31,780 nucleotides of DNA from NCBI GenBank assembly GCA_041946865.1, contig JBHGBF010000113.1, positions 1 through 31,780 on the forward strand, in the 5' to 3' direction. Below are positions 17,301-25,145 of the stretch, piece by piece; within the stretch, counting starts at the first letter, position 1; every line of letters begins with the position of its first letter. Below the pieces are notes generated by a model. The model searched no databases and was not told where the DNA came from. It saw only the letters and a list, made by a program, of their open reading frames with translations. The DNA is from RPQK01 sp041946865. Its GTDB lineage: Bacteria > Acidobacteriota > UBA6911 > RPQK01. The position numbers and the translations under genes were made by a program.

Positions 17301-20300
17301 GATGTGGACGCGCCTGTGTCGTCGTCACGGACGGTCACAGTAGCGGTATAGGGGACGTCCGCTCCGGGGACATCGTCCCGGTAAGTGTGCGTGAGCGTGA
17401 ACGCCGTCGTCCCGGCGGGGTGCTCATGAACGCTGCTCGTGCCGTCTCCCCAGTCCACCTCGATGGTGAAGGTTTCGAGGGGCCCGGGGTCGGTGATCGT
17501 CCCCTGCAGGGCGACGGCGCCGCCCTCGTTGATCTCGGAGGCTGAAAAAGACACGCCGCTGACGGTGGGCGGCACGTTCGACACGCGGGCGGTTGCGCGC
17601 GCGGCGGTGCTTCCACCGTCGTCATCCGTGATCGTGGCGCTGATGATCATGTCATCGGCGGCGGTCCCCGAGGGATTGTCATCGGCGATTGCCCGGGTCA
17701 CGGAAAACGATGTCGTGCCCGCGGGATACGTGTGGCTGGTGACTGCTCCGCCCGGCCAGGTGACCTGTAACGTGAAGGAATCGCGAAGGCTGTCGGAGAT
17801 CGTGCCCGTCAGCGTCGTGCTCGAGCCCTCGTCGCAGGCGGTAGCGGTAAGGTTCGAAAGCCTCGGCGCGACGTTGGCCACATCGGCTGTGGCCGAGCCG
17901 GCGGCCGAGCCCCCGTCATCGTCGGCGAGGCTGACGCTGACCGTGTACGTGTCTTGCGCGGTGGCCGTCGGGTCGTCGTCGACGTAGACGTGCGTTACCG
18001 AGAAGGACGTGGTTCCGGCGCCGTAGTTGTAGGTGTTGGTTGATCCGTCCCCCCAGACAACCTGGAGCGTGAAAGTTTCGCTGCTGCCTGGGTCGGAGAT
18101 CTGCCCGGTGAGGGTCGCGGTGGCGCCCTCGTTGACCGGCGTGGGGCTCACCTGCAGGTTGGAGAGCGTCGGCGCGACGTTGGTCACCATGAGTTCGGTA
18201 GTGGTCGTCGGAGCGGAGGCGCCGTCGTCGTCGACCACGTTGACTGTGATGGTACAGGCCCCGCCGCCGGTGCGGTTGTCGACGTAGCGATGAGAGACGC
18301 TGAAGCTGTTGGTCCCCGACAGCAGTGTGTAGGTGTTCTGGAGTCCGTCGCCCCAGGCCACGGTCACGGTGAACCCTTCCGCGCTCACGGAGTCGTGGAT
18401 CCTGCCGTCCAGCGTAGCGAGCCCGCCTTCGGCGATCGAAGCAGGCTGAACCCCGAGGTCAACCCATGTGGGTGCCCGGTTGTCCACGATCACCTGGACT
18501 TGCGTTGAATCGGTGACGCCCGTCGAGTCTTCCTTCAACGTCAGCCTGGCGGTGTACGTCCAGGATGGGTTTCCCGGCGGGTTGTTCCCGTAGACGTGGT
18601 CCGGCGTGAAGTGGTACGGGTCCGTCCAGGGGGTCTCATGGAACGTATCCGTTGTTCCGTCCCCCCAGTCCACGGTCAGCGTTAACGCCTTCAGGCGCGC
18701 TCCGGTAATTTCGGCGCGAAGCCGCTGGAGGGCGCCCTCGGTCGTAGTTGAAGGGTCAGTCGACACTGCGCCGAACGCCGCCGGCACGCCCTTCTCGTAT
18801 GCGCCGATGTCAGCTCTGCCACCCGCCGCACGGGTGTGACCTCTCTGATCGGTGGATGGAACGGGGTAGTCGGCGGAGATGGAGGGGTCGCCGGCGTTGA
18901 TGGCCGGACTGCCGTCCAGCAGGGCCCGAGTCTGTGTCGGCCCGCCGTTGTCCTGCAGGGGGCCGAGCCCGGCCGGTTCATTGTCCTGCTCGATGTCGAA
19001 GGCCCTGTCCGGGGCAGCGCCCCAATACTGAAAGTCGTTGTTTCCGGCAATGATGTTGTTACGCAGGTAGGGTACCGAACAAGGCGCGTCCACGAGCACA
19101 CCGCCCCCGCCGTTGCCGGTTATGGTAGAAAAGCTGAGGCGGAGTTGGTGGTCGTCGCCGGCGCCGCAACCGCCGCTGAAGTGAACCCCGCCGCCCCAGT
19201 TGCCACCTATGGTGTTGGAGATGATCGTCGAATTCATGATCTCCAGCGAACCGTCGCCGGACCAGATGCCCCCGCCCTTACCCTCGGACTCGGCCTTGTT
19301 CCGAGCCACGGTGCTCCGCTCGATGGTCAGGACACCTCCGAAGTTGTAAATCCCGGCGCCGTGCGCCGGCCACTCGTCGACGGGCGAAGGAAATCCGTGA
19401 ACAGTGTTGTTCTCAATAGTGCAGTCCCGGACGATGAGGCGGGCACAATGGCCGGCAATTCCAGCTCCATCACCTCGGCCACCCATGTCACCATCTTGGC
19501 CGCGTTCTTCGGTGAGTGTAGACCCGCCCGGAGCGCCCTTCCCTCCAAACCCGCCGGAGTTTGAGCTGATGCGGGTGCGGACGATTTCGGCCGGAGTGTC
19601 TGGGTCTTCCATCTCGATGTAGATTCCGCCGCCATATCCTCCCGAGCCGCCGTCACCTCCGTCTCCTCCGTAATAGCCCTCACAAGTCGCATTCCCTCCT
19701 TTGGCGCCATCGCCGCCGTTACCGGTATGATTGTTGTTGATCACGCAGTCTTCGATACGCAGCGAAGAGTTGAGGACTGCTATGCCACCCCCTTTTCCAC
19801 CCGAGCCGCCATGACCTCCTTTCCCGGGGCGATCGTCGGGATCCCAGCCGTCGCAGGGGTCGGAACCCGGCTCGCCGTTCCCTCCCGATCCGGTGCGGTT
19901 GCTCCCGATGTCGCATTGAGTCAGGGTGAGAGAGCCCCCTTCCGAGTAAATACCGCCACCGCTTCCTACCAGTTGGTACGTGCAATCGGGGGTTCGACTG
20001 TTCTGGACCGTCACCTTCGTGAGCGCCAGTGCGCCCGCATTGTTGTAGATGGCGCCGCCGCCAGGCTCCCCGCAACTCGTAAGACCGCCGGAGACAGTCA
20101 GATTCTTGAGCTCGAGGCGCGCTCCAGGGTGGACGTGGAAGACCCGGTCGAAGCCGTTTCCCTTGATCCACGTGTTCCTCAACGTCGCCTGGCCGTCGAT
20201 GATCACAGACCCGTGAATGTCCAGATCACCGATGAGGCAGTTGTCCTCGCCACGCCCCTGTCGGGTCAGGTTGTAGGTCCAACCGGCCGTTAAAACGATC

Positions 20301-20545
20301 TCGTAGGTGTTCGCGGGATCACGATTGGCCTCGATGATCGCCTCGCGCAGCGACATGCCAGTGTCGGCGTCACTGCCGCCGTGAGCCGCATCCAGCCAGT
20401 CACGGTCGTTGGTGACCTGGATCTGGATCTGGGCGCCGCCGGCGGACTGGGCCGCCGCGACGGCGCACAGCAAGGCTACACACAGTCGCCCGATCCCTCG
20501 AAAAGACGCACAGAATTCCCCCCACACCTGCTCGACCCTCCCCAA
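11396..20545 (-). CDS. Giant 3049-residue secreted mosaic protein (CSLREA, beta-helix, PKD-like, DUF11, GEVED, choice-of-anchor D)
   Basis: An uninterrupted 9.15-kb gene. Order by approximate residue: signal peptide 1-38; CSLREA-like MSLREAI about 63; Gly-rich right-handed beta-helix 70-520; choice-of-anchor Q (GPLQDNGGP...IGAYE) 525-580; five PKD-like repeats of about 100 residues 590-1090, four with WGDG and one with WPGG; cadherin-like VLADDADHG domain 1092-1200; second beta-helix 1203-1580 closing GAYE; InlB/Bacterial-repeat-like domain with CGGDC 1585-1675; DUF11 repeats starting near 1680, 1808 and 1933; two GEVED domains near 2058 and 2228; DUF11 repeats near 2395, 2520 and 2650; choice-of-anchor D 2780-2890; C-terminal module shared with the next gene 2890-3049. 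TTG 20545 has AAAGG upstream; GTG 20527, preceded by GGGAGG, is equally plausible. Probably an adhesin or matrix protein; partner unknown. Confidence 0.9.
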   Translation of the reverse strand: MGRVEQVWGEFCASFRGIGRLCVALLCAVAAAQSAGGAQIQIQVTNDRDWLDAAHGGSDADTGMSLREAIIEANRDPANTYEIVLTAGWTYNLTRQGRGEDNCLIGDLDIHGSVIIDGQATLRNTWIKGNGFDRVFHVHPGARLELKNLTVSGGLTSCGEPGGGAIYNNAGALALTKVTVQNSRTPDCTYQLVGSGGGIYSEGGSLTLTQCDIGSNRTGSGGNGEPGSDPCDGWDPDDRPGKGGHGGSGGKGGGIAVLNSSLRIEDCVINNNHTGNGGDGAKGGNATCEGYYGGDGGDGGSGGYGGGIYIEMEDPDTPAEIVRTRISSNSGGFGGKGAPGGSTLTEERGQDGDMGGRGDGAGIAGHCARLIVRDCTIENNTVHGFPSPVDEWPAHGAGIYNFGGVLTIERSTVARNKAESEGKGGGIWSGDGSLEIMNSTIISNTIGGNWGGGVHFSGGCGAGDDHQLRLSFSTITGNGGGGVLVDAPCSVPYLRNNIIAGNNDFQYWGAAPDRAFDIEQDNEPAGLGPLQDNGGPTQTRALLDGSPAINAGDPSISADYPVPSTDQRGHTRAAGGRADIGAYEKGVPAAFGAVSTDPSTTTEGALQRLRAEITGARLKALTLTVDWGDGTTDTFHETPWTDPYHFTPDHVYGNNPPGNPSWTYTARLTLKEDSTGVTDSTQVQVIVDNRAPTWVDLGVQPASIAEGGLATLDGRIHDSVSAEGFTVTVAWGDGLQNTYTLLSGTNSFSVSHRYVDNRTGGGACTITVNVVDDDGASAPTTTTELMVTNVAPTLSNLQVSPTPVNEGATATLTGQISDPGSSETFTLQVVWGDGSTNTYNYGAGTTSFSVTHVYVDDDPTATAQDTYTVSVSLADDDGGSAAGSATADVANVAPRLSNLTATACDEGSSTTLTGTISDSLRDSFTLQVTWPGGAVTSHTYPAGTTSFSVTRAIADDNPSGTAADDMIISATITDDDGGSTAARATARVSNVPPTVSGVSFSASEINEGGAVALQGTITDPGPLETFTIEVDWGDGTSSVHEHPAGTTAFTLTHTYRDDVPGADVPYTATVTVRDDDTGASTSATAEITVHNLNPWSYHSHNHAADEDVVLAVTAPGVLADDADHGVDDLRVDAAASDTLSRLGARITIYEDGSFTYDPTARDCSLQDLGDGETRIDVFNYTLVDDDGGSAQVHEQVTITGHDETGIIYVRAGAPAGGDGNSWAGAFNELVDGLAAAWGGNTIHVAAGTYLADYDRASGVHTGSVGARFELHRGVALIGGFPPAGGSEAERSTSAYPTVLSGMLGGGLSSRQIIGIEGQATDGTTTIVDGFTISGAANADKQGGGMVIEDASPVVANCTFTGNAARDGGGIAVLAGSSPHIVNCTFSGNSALEYGGGLFADHSSPVISGSVFRGNAAGLGGGGLNASSATVGVANCTFTGNSSHAGGAVADIPSAAFDISNSLFWGNTADDGAEVYIQGWRQTTIRYSDVAGSSAPDFWTNLVDGGGNLDLDPAFVPGDVHLQATSPAIDAGDNVHAAADAADLDADGDRTEIIPADRDGLPRFVDAPPADSGAGTPPIVDMGAYEVQTKPVLAVFKSGTGSGRVTSTDPADAIDCGGDCMRSLEPGEEVTLAAQADSGSTFAGWMSAQPGTCPGSGGCTVTMPAAGSVWVGALFLVTPTVDLAASITNGRDNLAPGEEVTYTITVTNAGPEDASGALVTAGFPVELGTPQWTCAASAGSSCTVTGTGNILDTVSILADGSLTYLVTATLSPATLQAVTATASVNAPPATPDGTLTNNSSTDTDTVGPEADLSITKTDGVTLVAPGSSVTYTILVTNHGPSAAVDSTVTDTFPAGLTDVSWTCVASGGDCTASGTGDIADTADISAGGTLTYTVTGAVAATTGTLVNTATVTTGAGYHDPDLANNSATDVDTVPTSGDLMITVDDGQTEITPGTTLTYTIVAGNPAGPSLITGARVTDLFPASLSCTWTGAGSPGTSYTSGPINGDLIDEVDLPAGGSVTYTALCRIANAATGTITNTASITGPESSLDPNPANDVATDTDSLRALDFGDAPDALLGPPWAYPVSISEDGARHGVASGFFLGARLDGEADGQANAGADGDDTTGQDDEDGVSFTSALVTGEEAAVTVTASAAGRLDAWVDFNADGQWDAGEQVFAGVGLAAGANALTFTIPSGASVTDSTYARFRLSSPGGLGVTGVTADGEVEDYAVAIRGVDFGDAADPDYPTLKARGGARHALLPGGPTLGALVDAEVNGQPGVAGDGDETAGLADEDGVAFTSALTPGGTVTLTVTASAASRLEAWVDFGSDGSWGQAGDQVFANRALTAGQNNLSFAVPPDAGPGLTFARFRLSSGGGLDPTGLAADGEVEDYQVEIPTVADLAITKNDGVASAVPGETVTYTIEVTNLGPSPVTGVQVTDRFPAQLSARWTCAPSGGATCVGGPASGDIQDTIDLPVGGKATYTALCTVAASAAGIISNTATVQAAEGVDPDSSNNSATDSDTVAPEGSLAVTKDDGWESAAPGETVSYTIVASNTGPSDAAGAGVSDTFPTSLSDISWSCRASGGSSCPSSGVGDLNETVTVAAGGDVTFTVVGRISPEAAGTLSNTATLTVPVGFADSGGGVLTATDTTTLAPRADLNLSLRSTGAARPGQPITYTIEVSNPGPSHAGASVVTDSFPAELTGVSWSCAGQGGAVCAPGGSGNLADSVNLPAGSLARYSITSTVAQDASGTIENTASVTVPAGVADSRPENNTDSDSAPVLIDSEADRELTVSPSSHLFGVEELDNCAAGSPVTFTVKNSGADPRVVHLVSLGGPDADQFSLEVDNCTNHSLAAGQTCTVEVRFCPTSVGSKGANLLITSDDAETPILTAFLHNHESAAEEARRRLPPVLFSLDVPEEMTEGQTYTLTWSLLGYDDDYESNIVFFDCFGITDGSCGDAYGSHFEESGNIAALAQEPGQWRYSGVQARKFSFSYQFTAPAVASDRDIVIRFYARGRRDANAGKEALSLLIPGNLSGRYYDNEGRRIVKVVKNSP

Positions 20546-20649
20546 CCATATGTGCCTTTCATTAGTCGAGAACCTGTTTTCCGCTCAGCCTCGAACAGCG
20601 GTCCCAATGTGGCCCGACTTCCTCGAAGCAGCCTAGGCCGAATCTACTG

Positions 20650-20664
20650 TTTCTCGAAGAGAAA
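20650..20664. repeat. Short inverted repeat upstream of the giant operon
   Basis: TTTCTC-GAA-GAGAAA is a perfect six-pair inverted repeat lying between the AraC-gene terminator and the giant gene. It could be an operator for that operon or an extension of the terminator structure. No convincing -35/-10 pair could be fixed in this 180-base interval. Confidence 0.3.
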
Positions 20665-20671
20665 GTATTGG

Positions 20672-20689
20672 AAAAACCCGCAAGGCGGG
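20672..20689 (-). terminator. Rho-independent terminator after the AraC gene
   Basis: On the minus strand the sequence is CCCGC-CTT-GCGGG followed by TTTTT, a compact five-pair GC stem with a U tract. It lies about 40 bases past the AraC-family stop, so it would end that transcript before the giant-gene operon. Confidence 0.65.
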
Positions 20690-20727
20690 GAAGGCGGCGT
20701 CAAAGGAGAAAGCTCGGCAGAAGTCCC

Positions 20728-21768
20728 TCACAAAAGCGGTTTTGAGCTTGCCTTCTCGATCTCCAGAAAATCTTCGATAAAAGGCAGGTAGTCAACGGGA
20801 AGGGCGGACCGCGGCTCGGGGTGGGGTTTCAAGAACACAAGCAGATTGATGCTCTTGAAAAAAGTCCTGCCGACCTCTTTCAAAAACACGCCCGGGGTGA
20901 GATTCGTGGCTTCCTTGAACTCGTTGATGAGGTGTGCCTGGTCATAGTAACCGCCTGCCTCCGCGGCGCGGGTCCAATCAAATGCGCCGGGTAGCGCTTG
21001 ATCCTCAGTACGGGGCGCCGTTGGGAGGTCCCCCGACTGAAGGCTCCTTGCGGTGGACAACATCTCGTTGAGGACTCTCCTGAACCGTGAAACCCTGATA
21101 TATTCCTTGGGCGCCAGTCCGATCCAGCGAGAGAATTCCCACTCAAGTGCACGGTCTGATAGACATAATTCCCTGGCGAGCTGCCTGACTCGTGTTTTGC
21201 TGTTATGTTTCTCAATCAACGCGATCGCCGCCGGCGAGATAGCAATTCTGCCCAACCGTCTTGAGTCACTCTTTTTCCGAATCAGAAAGGAATCGACGAT
21301 CCTCACCCTCTCGTCCCATGAAACGGAGTTGTCCAACCTCTCTTCGAGTTCCTTTCCTTCTCTTCCCAGAACCTCATCAACAGTGCAGAGGTTGTTCTTG
21401 AACTCGCTCTGATTCAACCCAAATAACCCGCAGAATCCTCCGGGCTTGAACCGAATGTGAAATGACTTGTTGACTTCTCCGAAATTGTCGGCGATGCAAA
21501 CGGTTTGCAGCGAGTGCGGGCCTATAATCACTCCCCGAGAAAAGCAGCTTTTCCGTCGGTCGTTCGTCAATCGAACAGAAGTGCCGTGATAATTGACTAC
21601 CATCTCGATGGCGCCAATCGGCAAGAAGAGAGCGTGGACACTGAGATCTGATTCACCATTCCCTACGGGCTGCGATTCGCCTTGATAATAGAAATCTATT
21701 TCTGCCTGCAGTTCCGGCGCAGGCAGGACGGAACGAAAGGAAAAATGCGAACCACTGTAATCAGCCAT
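20728..21768 (-). CDS. AraC-family transcriptional regulator
   Basis: The 346-residue protein has an N-terminal sensor region (FLPIGAIEMVVNYHG, VIIGPHSLQTV, KSFHIRFKPGGFCGLFGL) of the DUF6597/AraC-associated type. A C-terminal double helix-turn-helix follows: VRQLARELCLSDRALEWEF (about 194-212) and WTRAAEAGGYYDQAHLINEF (about 265-284), closing TNLTPGVFLKEV. About 20 residues (240-262, Ser/Pro/Thr-rich) are inserted between the two helix-turn-helix units, and a 45-residue tail follows the domain. Both are unusual for the family. It is transcribed toward the giant operon but separated by a terminator, so it may be its local regulator or independent. The ligand is unknown. Confidence 0.88.
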   Translation of the reverse strand: MADYSGSHFSFRSVLPAPELQAEIDFYYQGESQPVGNGESDLSVHALFLPIGAIEMVVNYHGTSVRLTNDRRKSCFSRGVIIGPHSLQTVCIADNFGEVNKSFHIRFKPGGFCGLFGLNQSEFKNNLCTVDEVLGREGKELEERLDNSVSWDERVRIVDSFLIRKKSDSRRLGRIAISPAAIALIEKHNSKTRVRQLARELCLSDRALEWEFSRWIGLAPKEYIRVSRFRRVLNEMLSTARSLQSGDLPTAPRTEDQALPGAFDWTRAAEAGGYYDQAHLINEFKEATNLTPGVFLKEVGRTFFKSINLLVFLKPHPEPRSALPVDYLPFIEDFLEIEKASSKPLL

Positions 21769-21776
21769 GATGTCCC

Positions 21777-22670
21777 GCCTCTGATGCGAAAATAAGGGCG
21801 GCTCATCATGGCCGGATCCTATCTGCGGCGGTTTCTTTGCTCCCTTTGGGTCCTTTGCGGTTAATTCCCCGTTTGATTAACCGCAAAGAACGCTAACCGC
21901 CGCAGAGAAAAACCATCTGGAGAATCCGGCCGACAAACGGCTGCCGCCATTTCCCCGCGTCGTCGCGTGCGTCCCCCGAGGGGCGCTGAGAGACTTATAC
22001 CAAAAGGCTCGAGGACCAGCCAAGAGGCGAGATGGTTCTTTTGCGGCGCTTCGCACGTAACTCGGGACGGCGGGTGGGTGTGCTTGCCCAGTTGTCTCGT
22101 TTAGTGAGGCCATCGGCGAGTTGTTCGAGAATCCAGTTGCGGAGTCAGCTGTGGAACTCCTCCTCGGTGACCGGCGCCTTGACCGTGGGTTCTCCTTATG
22201 GGTGCTGTTACGCGACGCTTTAATCCGGGAGCTGTGCAGCGGATTGATCCAGGATTTCAGTTTCAGCGCTTGCCAGAGATAGCGCACTGTTGACCACTCT
22301 AACCCCACAGCGCTGCCGAAGATGTCTGATCACCGATAGGGGAAGGCAATTGGCAGCTAAGGTCAGAAACGGTTCCAGAACACTTATCGTGACCCAGTCC
22401 CACGCCAGTCGGGGCTTGTTTCCGGCAGACCTTGGTCGGAGCGGGTCTGTTGCAGTTTGGGGATCGTTCCGTTCCCACTCTTCTCTGTAGGGCGGGAACG
22501 GACTGCCCCTATCCCGGCGGGTCCCTCGGTGCGCTGCTCGTTTCTTCCCTCGGACTTCGGCCATCCCCGCTTCAAAACGGGTCGGCTTTCCCTGCCACTA
22601 CCCCCGCGGCGACTTCAGCGAGGAGTTCCATTTCGGGACTGCAGACATTCCTTTATTCAGACCTCCGAGT
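21777..22670. other. About 900 bases without a recognisable gene
   Basis: No open frame here has family resemblance or a ribosome binding site. Visible structure is limited to the CTTTGCGGTTAA palindrome near 21853-21888 and an inverted repeat CCGTTCCC/GGGAACGG (22469-22476 and 22494-22501). On the minus strand around 22090-22190 one frame gives TEEEFHS-stop-LRNWILEQLADGLTKRDN, which could be a decayed coding scrap, but I cannot name it. Confidence 0.5.
21853..21888. repeat. Perfect 12-pair palindrome with CCGCAAAG motif
   Basis: CTTTGCGGTTAA (21853-21864) and TTAACCGCAAAG (21877-21888) are perfect inverted copies around a 12-base loop. They are embedded in further CTTTG/CAAAG-rich sequence, with CGGCGG at the left edge and CCGCCG at the right. 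Repeats built on CCGCAAAGAACGC are common intergenic motifs in several bacterial phyla. It may be a bidirectional terminator-like or dispersed repeat element. Confidence 0.6.
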
Positions 22671-25139
22671 TTGCTCGCCACCCAGGTCGCTCCCACCGCT
22701 GCGGGTCAATTCCCGCAGGGCGGGGATGACGTTTTAGACGCCACAGCTGATGCGGGGCCCACGGAACCTAAAGGGGAGAAGATTGTCGCGCTCCCGTCTG
22801 TTCCTCCTGAACAGCTTCCGACGCAGCCGAAGTTTGAGCGCAAAAGGTGGAACCCGATTCTCACCGCCCTTGGCGGCCTTTACCTCGTCTCTGCCGTCAG
22901 TCACTTGCTCACGCGCCCGGATCTGGTTGACTGGTGGATGATCTCGTTGGTAGCTCTCACCGGTCTGACGCTGATTGGCCTCCGCTGGGGCCTTGACCTG
23001 ACCAACATCTCTTCAGGAAAGCTCGGTTCCATCAGCGCGATTCTGGCCGGCCTGGTGCTGATCAACACTCTGTTTCACCTTTACTATCTTTCCGACGCCT
23101 TCGAGATGTTCAACCTGGCTCTCCTGGGGGTCGGGATGGCGACGTTTTTTCTTCCCTCTGCAAGACTGACTCTGGTGCTCGCCTGTACCCTGGGGATCTG
23201 GGTAATCATCGCCTGGTCCACGGGAACGACTCCGGCCTGGTTGCACTTTGCTTTCGGTCTTTTTGCGGCTGCAGGATTGCGCCTTTACAGTGAGTTCCGG
23301 CAGAGCGAGTTGAAGGACGCTTATTACGCCGCAGAGACTGAAATCATCAAGCGCAGGGAAGCTGAACAGGCGCTGCGCGAGAGTGAGGAGAGATATGCAC
23401 TCGCAGCCGAAGGCAGTAACGACGGGCTTTGGGACTGGGATTTGCGCAAACACAAGGTCTACTTCTCGCCCCGGTGGTGCGCGATGATCGGGTTTGAGGG
23501 CGACGGCATCGGGGATCATCCGTCGGAGTGGCTGCACCGCGTTCATCCGACCGATCGACCCAAGGTCCGCAACGCCCTGCTCGAGCATATCGAGGGGAGA
23601 AGTCCTCATTTTGAAGCCGAGTACCGGATACTCCATCGCGACGGGAATTACCGCTGGATGCTATCTCGCGGCCTGGCCGTGCGCGACGCCGAATCGAAAG
23701 CGTACCGGATTGCCGGATCGCAGACCGATGTGACGGCCCGCAAACTGGCCGAAGAACAACTCCTGCATGATGCTTTCCACGACCATGTCACCGGGCTCGC
23801 CAACCGGGCGCTCTTCATTGACCGGCTGGAGAGTAATCTGAAAAGGCGCTCCCGTTCTCCACAGTATTTGTTTGCGCTGCTCTTCCTCGACTTGGATCGC
23901 TTCAAGATCGTAAATGACAGTCTGGGTCATCTGGCCGGCGACTTGCTGCTCAAGATTCTCGCAAAGAGGCTGGAGGCGTCGATCCGAGCGGTTGACACTG
24001 TTGCCCGTTTCGGGGGAGACGAGTTTGCGATACTTCTGAGCGACCTGCGCGAACCGGCAGACGCCATCATTGTTGCGGAAAGAATTCAGAAGGGCCTGCA
24101 GATCCCGTTTCCGCTCGAGGAGCACCAGGTCTTTACAACAGCCAGCATTGGAATAGTGCTGGGCTCTGCCGATTATCGGCATGCGGACGAGATGCTCCGG
24201 GACGCAGATACAGCCATGTACCGAGCGAAGATGCGCGGAAAGGGCAGTTACGAGCTGTTCAATGGTGAGATGCTGTGCAACACCCGCGGTGTCCTGCAGC
24301 TCGAAAACGACTTAAGGAATGCACTCAGGAGAGGAGAATTCTGCCTGCATTACCAGCCGATTATCTATCTCCAGACGGGGAAAATTGCGGGTTTCGAAGC
24401 CCTTATCCGCTGGAATCATCCGGAACGCGGCCTGCTGGCGCCGGGGCAGTTTCTCGCAGTCGCCGAGGATGCCGACCTGCTGGTGCCGATCGGGTGGCAG
24501 ACACTGGAGGAAGGCTGCAAACAGCTCCAGGCATGGAGAAACGCCTACCCCAATCTGACCGACTTGTCGGTCGCCGTGAACCTGTCAGCAAAACAGTTTG
24601 CTTGTCCTGATCTGATCGAGAAACTGGACCGGATACTCGCCGAAACGGGTTTGAAGCCCGCTCACCTGAAACTGGAAATCACGGAAGGAATCGTGATGCA
24701 GTCCGTCGACTCTTCCATGAGGATCCTCGGACAACTGCGCCAGAAAGGGATTCACCTCCACCTGGATGATTTCGGGACGGGCTACTCGGCCCTCAGCTAT
24801 CTCCATCAATTCCCGATCAGCACTCTCAAAACCGATCGTTCCTTCATCGCCCGGCGGGGGAGCAACAAGGAAAACCGTGCCGTGATGCAGGCCGTCGTCC
24901 AGATGGCCGCTCAGCTCGGCATGGACGTCGTGGTTGAGGGGGTCGAGACGCCCGAGCAGTTCGCCGACGTCATGGCGCTCGAATGCAAGTACGGACAAGG
25001 TTACCTTTTCTCCCGTCCGGTTGAGCCGGCGGTCGCCGAAGGCATGCTGGCTGAGAATCGGGATCTGCGACCCGCCTCCTGCCTGCAAAACCTGCCGATG
25101 TTCTGTGATTACGATCCCAAGTCAGAGGTCGCCGGTTAG
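22671..25139 (+). CDS. Membrane-anchored PAS-GGDEF-EAL cyclic-di-GMP enzyme
   Basis: The roughly 820-residue protein makes and/or breaks cyclic-di-GMP. After a Pro-rich start come about six hydrophobic helices (roughly 60-210), a coiled segment (TEIIKRREAEQALRESEERY), a PAS domain with PAC motif (about 240-345), a GGDEF domain with intact FGGDEF near 448, and an EAL domain. The EAL domain keeps EALIRW near 576, NLSAKQF, LEITEGIVM, DDFGTGYSAL and VVEGVE. Both catalytic motifs look intact, so it could be bifunctional, with the membrane/PAS part sensing the signal. The start is uncertain: TTG 22671 is the longest choice and has no good ribosome binding site. The first about 45 residues lack homology, and the AAAGGGGAG at 22770-22778 hints at a later start. 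Confidence 0.92.
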   Translation: MLATQVAPTAAGQFPQGGDDVLDATADAGPTEPKGEKIVALPSVPPEQLPTQPKFERKRWNPILTALGGLYLVSAVSHLLTRPDLVDWWMISLVALTGLTLIGLRWGLDLTNISSGKLGSISAILAGLVLINTLFHLYYLSDAFEMFNLALLGVGMATFFLPSARLTLVLACTLGIWVIIAWSTGTTPAWLHFAFGLFAAAGLRLYSEFRQSELKDAYYAAETEIIKRREAEQALRESEERYALAAEGSNDGLWDWDLRKHKVYFSPRWCAMIGFEGDGIGDHPSEWLHRVHPTDRPKVRNALLEHIEGRSPHFEAEYRILHRDGNYRWMLSRGLAVRDAESKAYRIAGSQTDVTARKLAEEQLLHDAFHDHVTGLANRALFIDRLESNLKRRSRSPQYLFALLFLDLDRFKIVNDSLGHLAGDLLLKILAKRLEASIRAVDTVARFGGDEFAILLSDLREPADAIIVAERIQKGLQIPFPLEEHQVFTTASIGIVLGSADYRHADEMLRDADTAMYRAKMRGKGSYELFNGEMLCNTRGVLQLENDLRNALRRGEFCLHYQPIIYLQTGKIAGFEALIRWNHPERGLLAPGQFLAVAEDADLLVPIGWQTLEEGCKQLQAWRNAYPNLTDLSVAVNLSAKQFACPDLIEKLDRILAETGLKPAHLKLEITEGIVMQSVDSSMRILGQLRQKGIHLHLDDFGTGYSALSYLHQFPISTLKTDRSFIARRGSNKENRAVMQAVVQMAAQLGMDVVVEGVETPEQFADVMALECKYGQGYLFSRPVEPAVAEGMLAENRDLRPASCLQNLPMFCDYDPKSEVAG

Positions 25140-25145
25140 AAAAGG

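Noticed and set aside
19600..20000. Possible tandem repeat or CRISPR-like array in Gly-rich region
   Set aside because: Repeats are GGNGG-type codons of a beta-helix protein, irregular in length and in frame; no direct-repeat/spacer periodicity.
22290..22737. Short plus-strand frames of 66-101 residues before the GGDEF-EAL gene
   Set aside because: Pro/Ser/Arg-rich composition typical of non-coding GC-rich DNA, mutually overlapping, no initiation signals.
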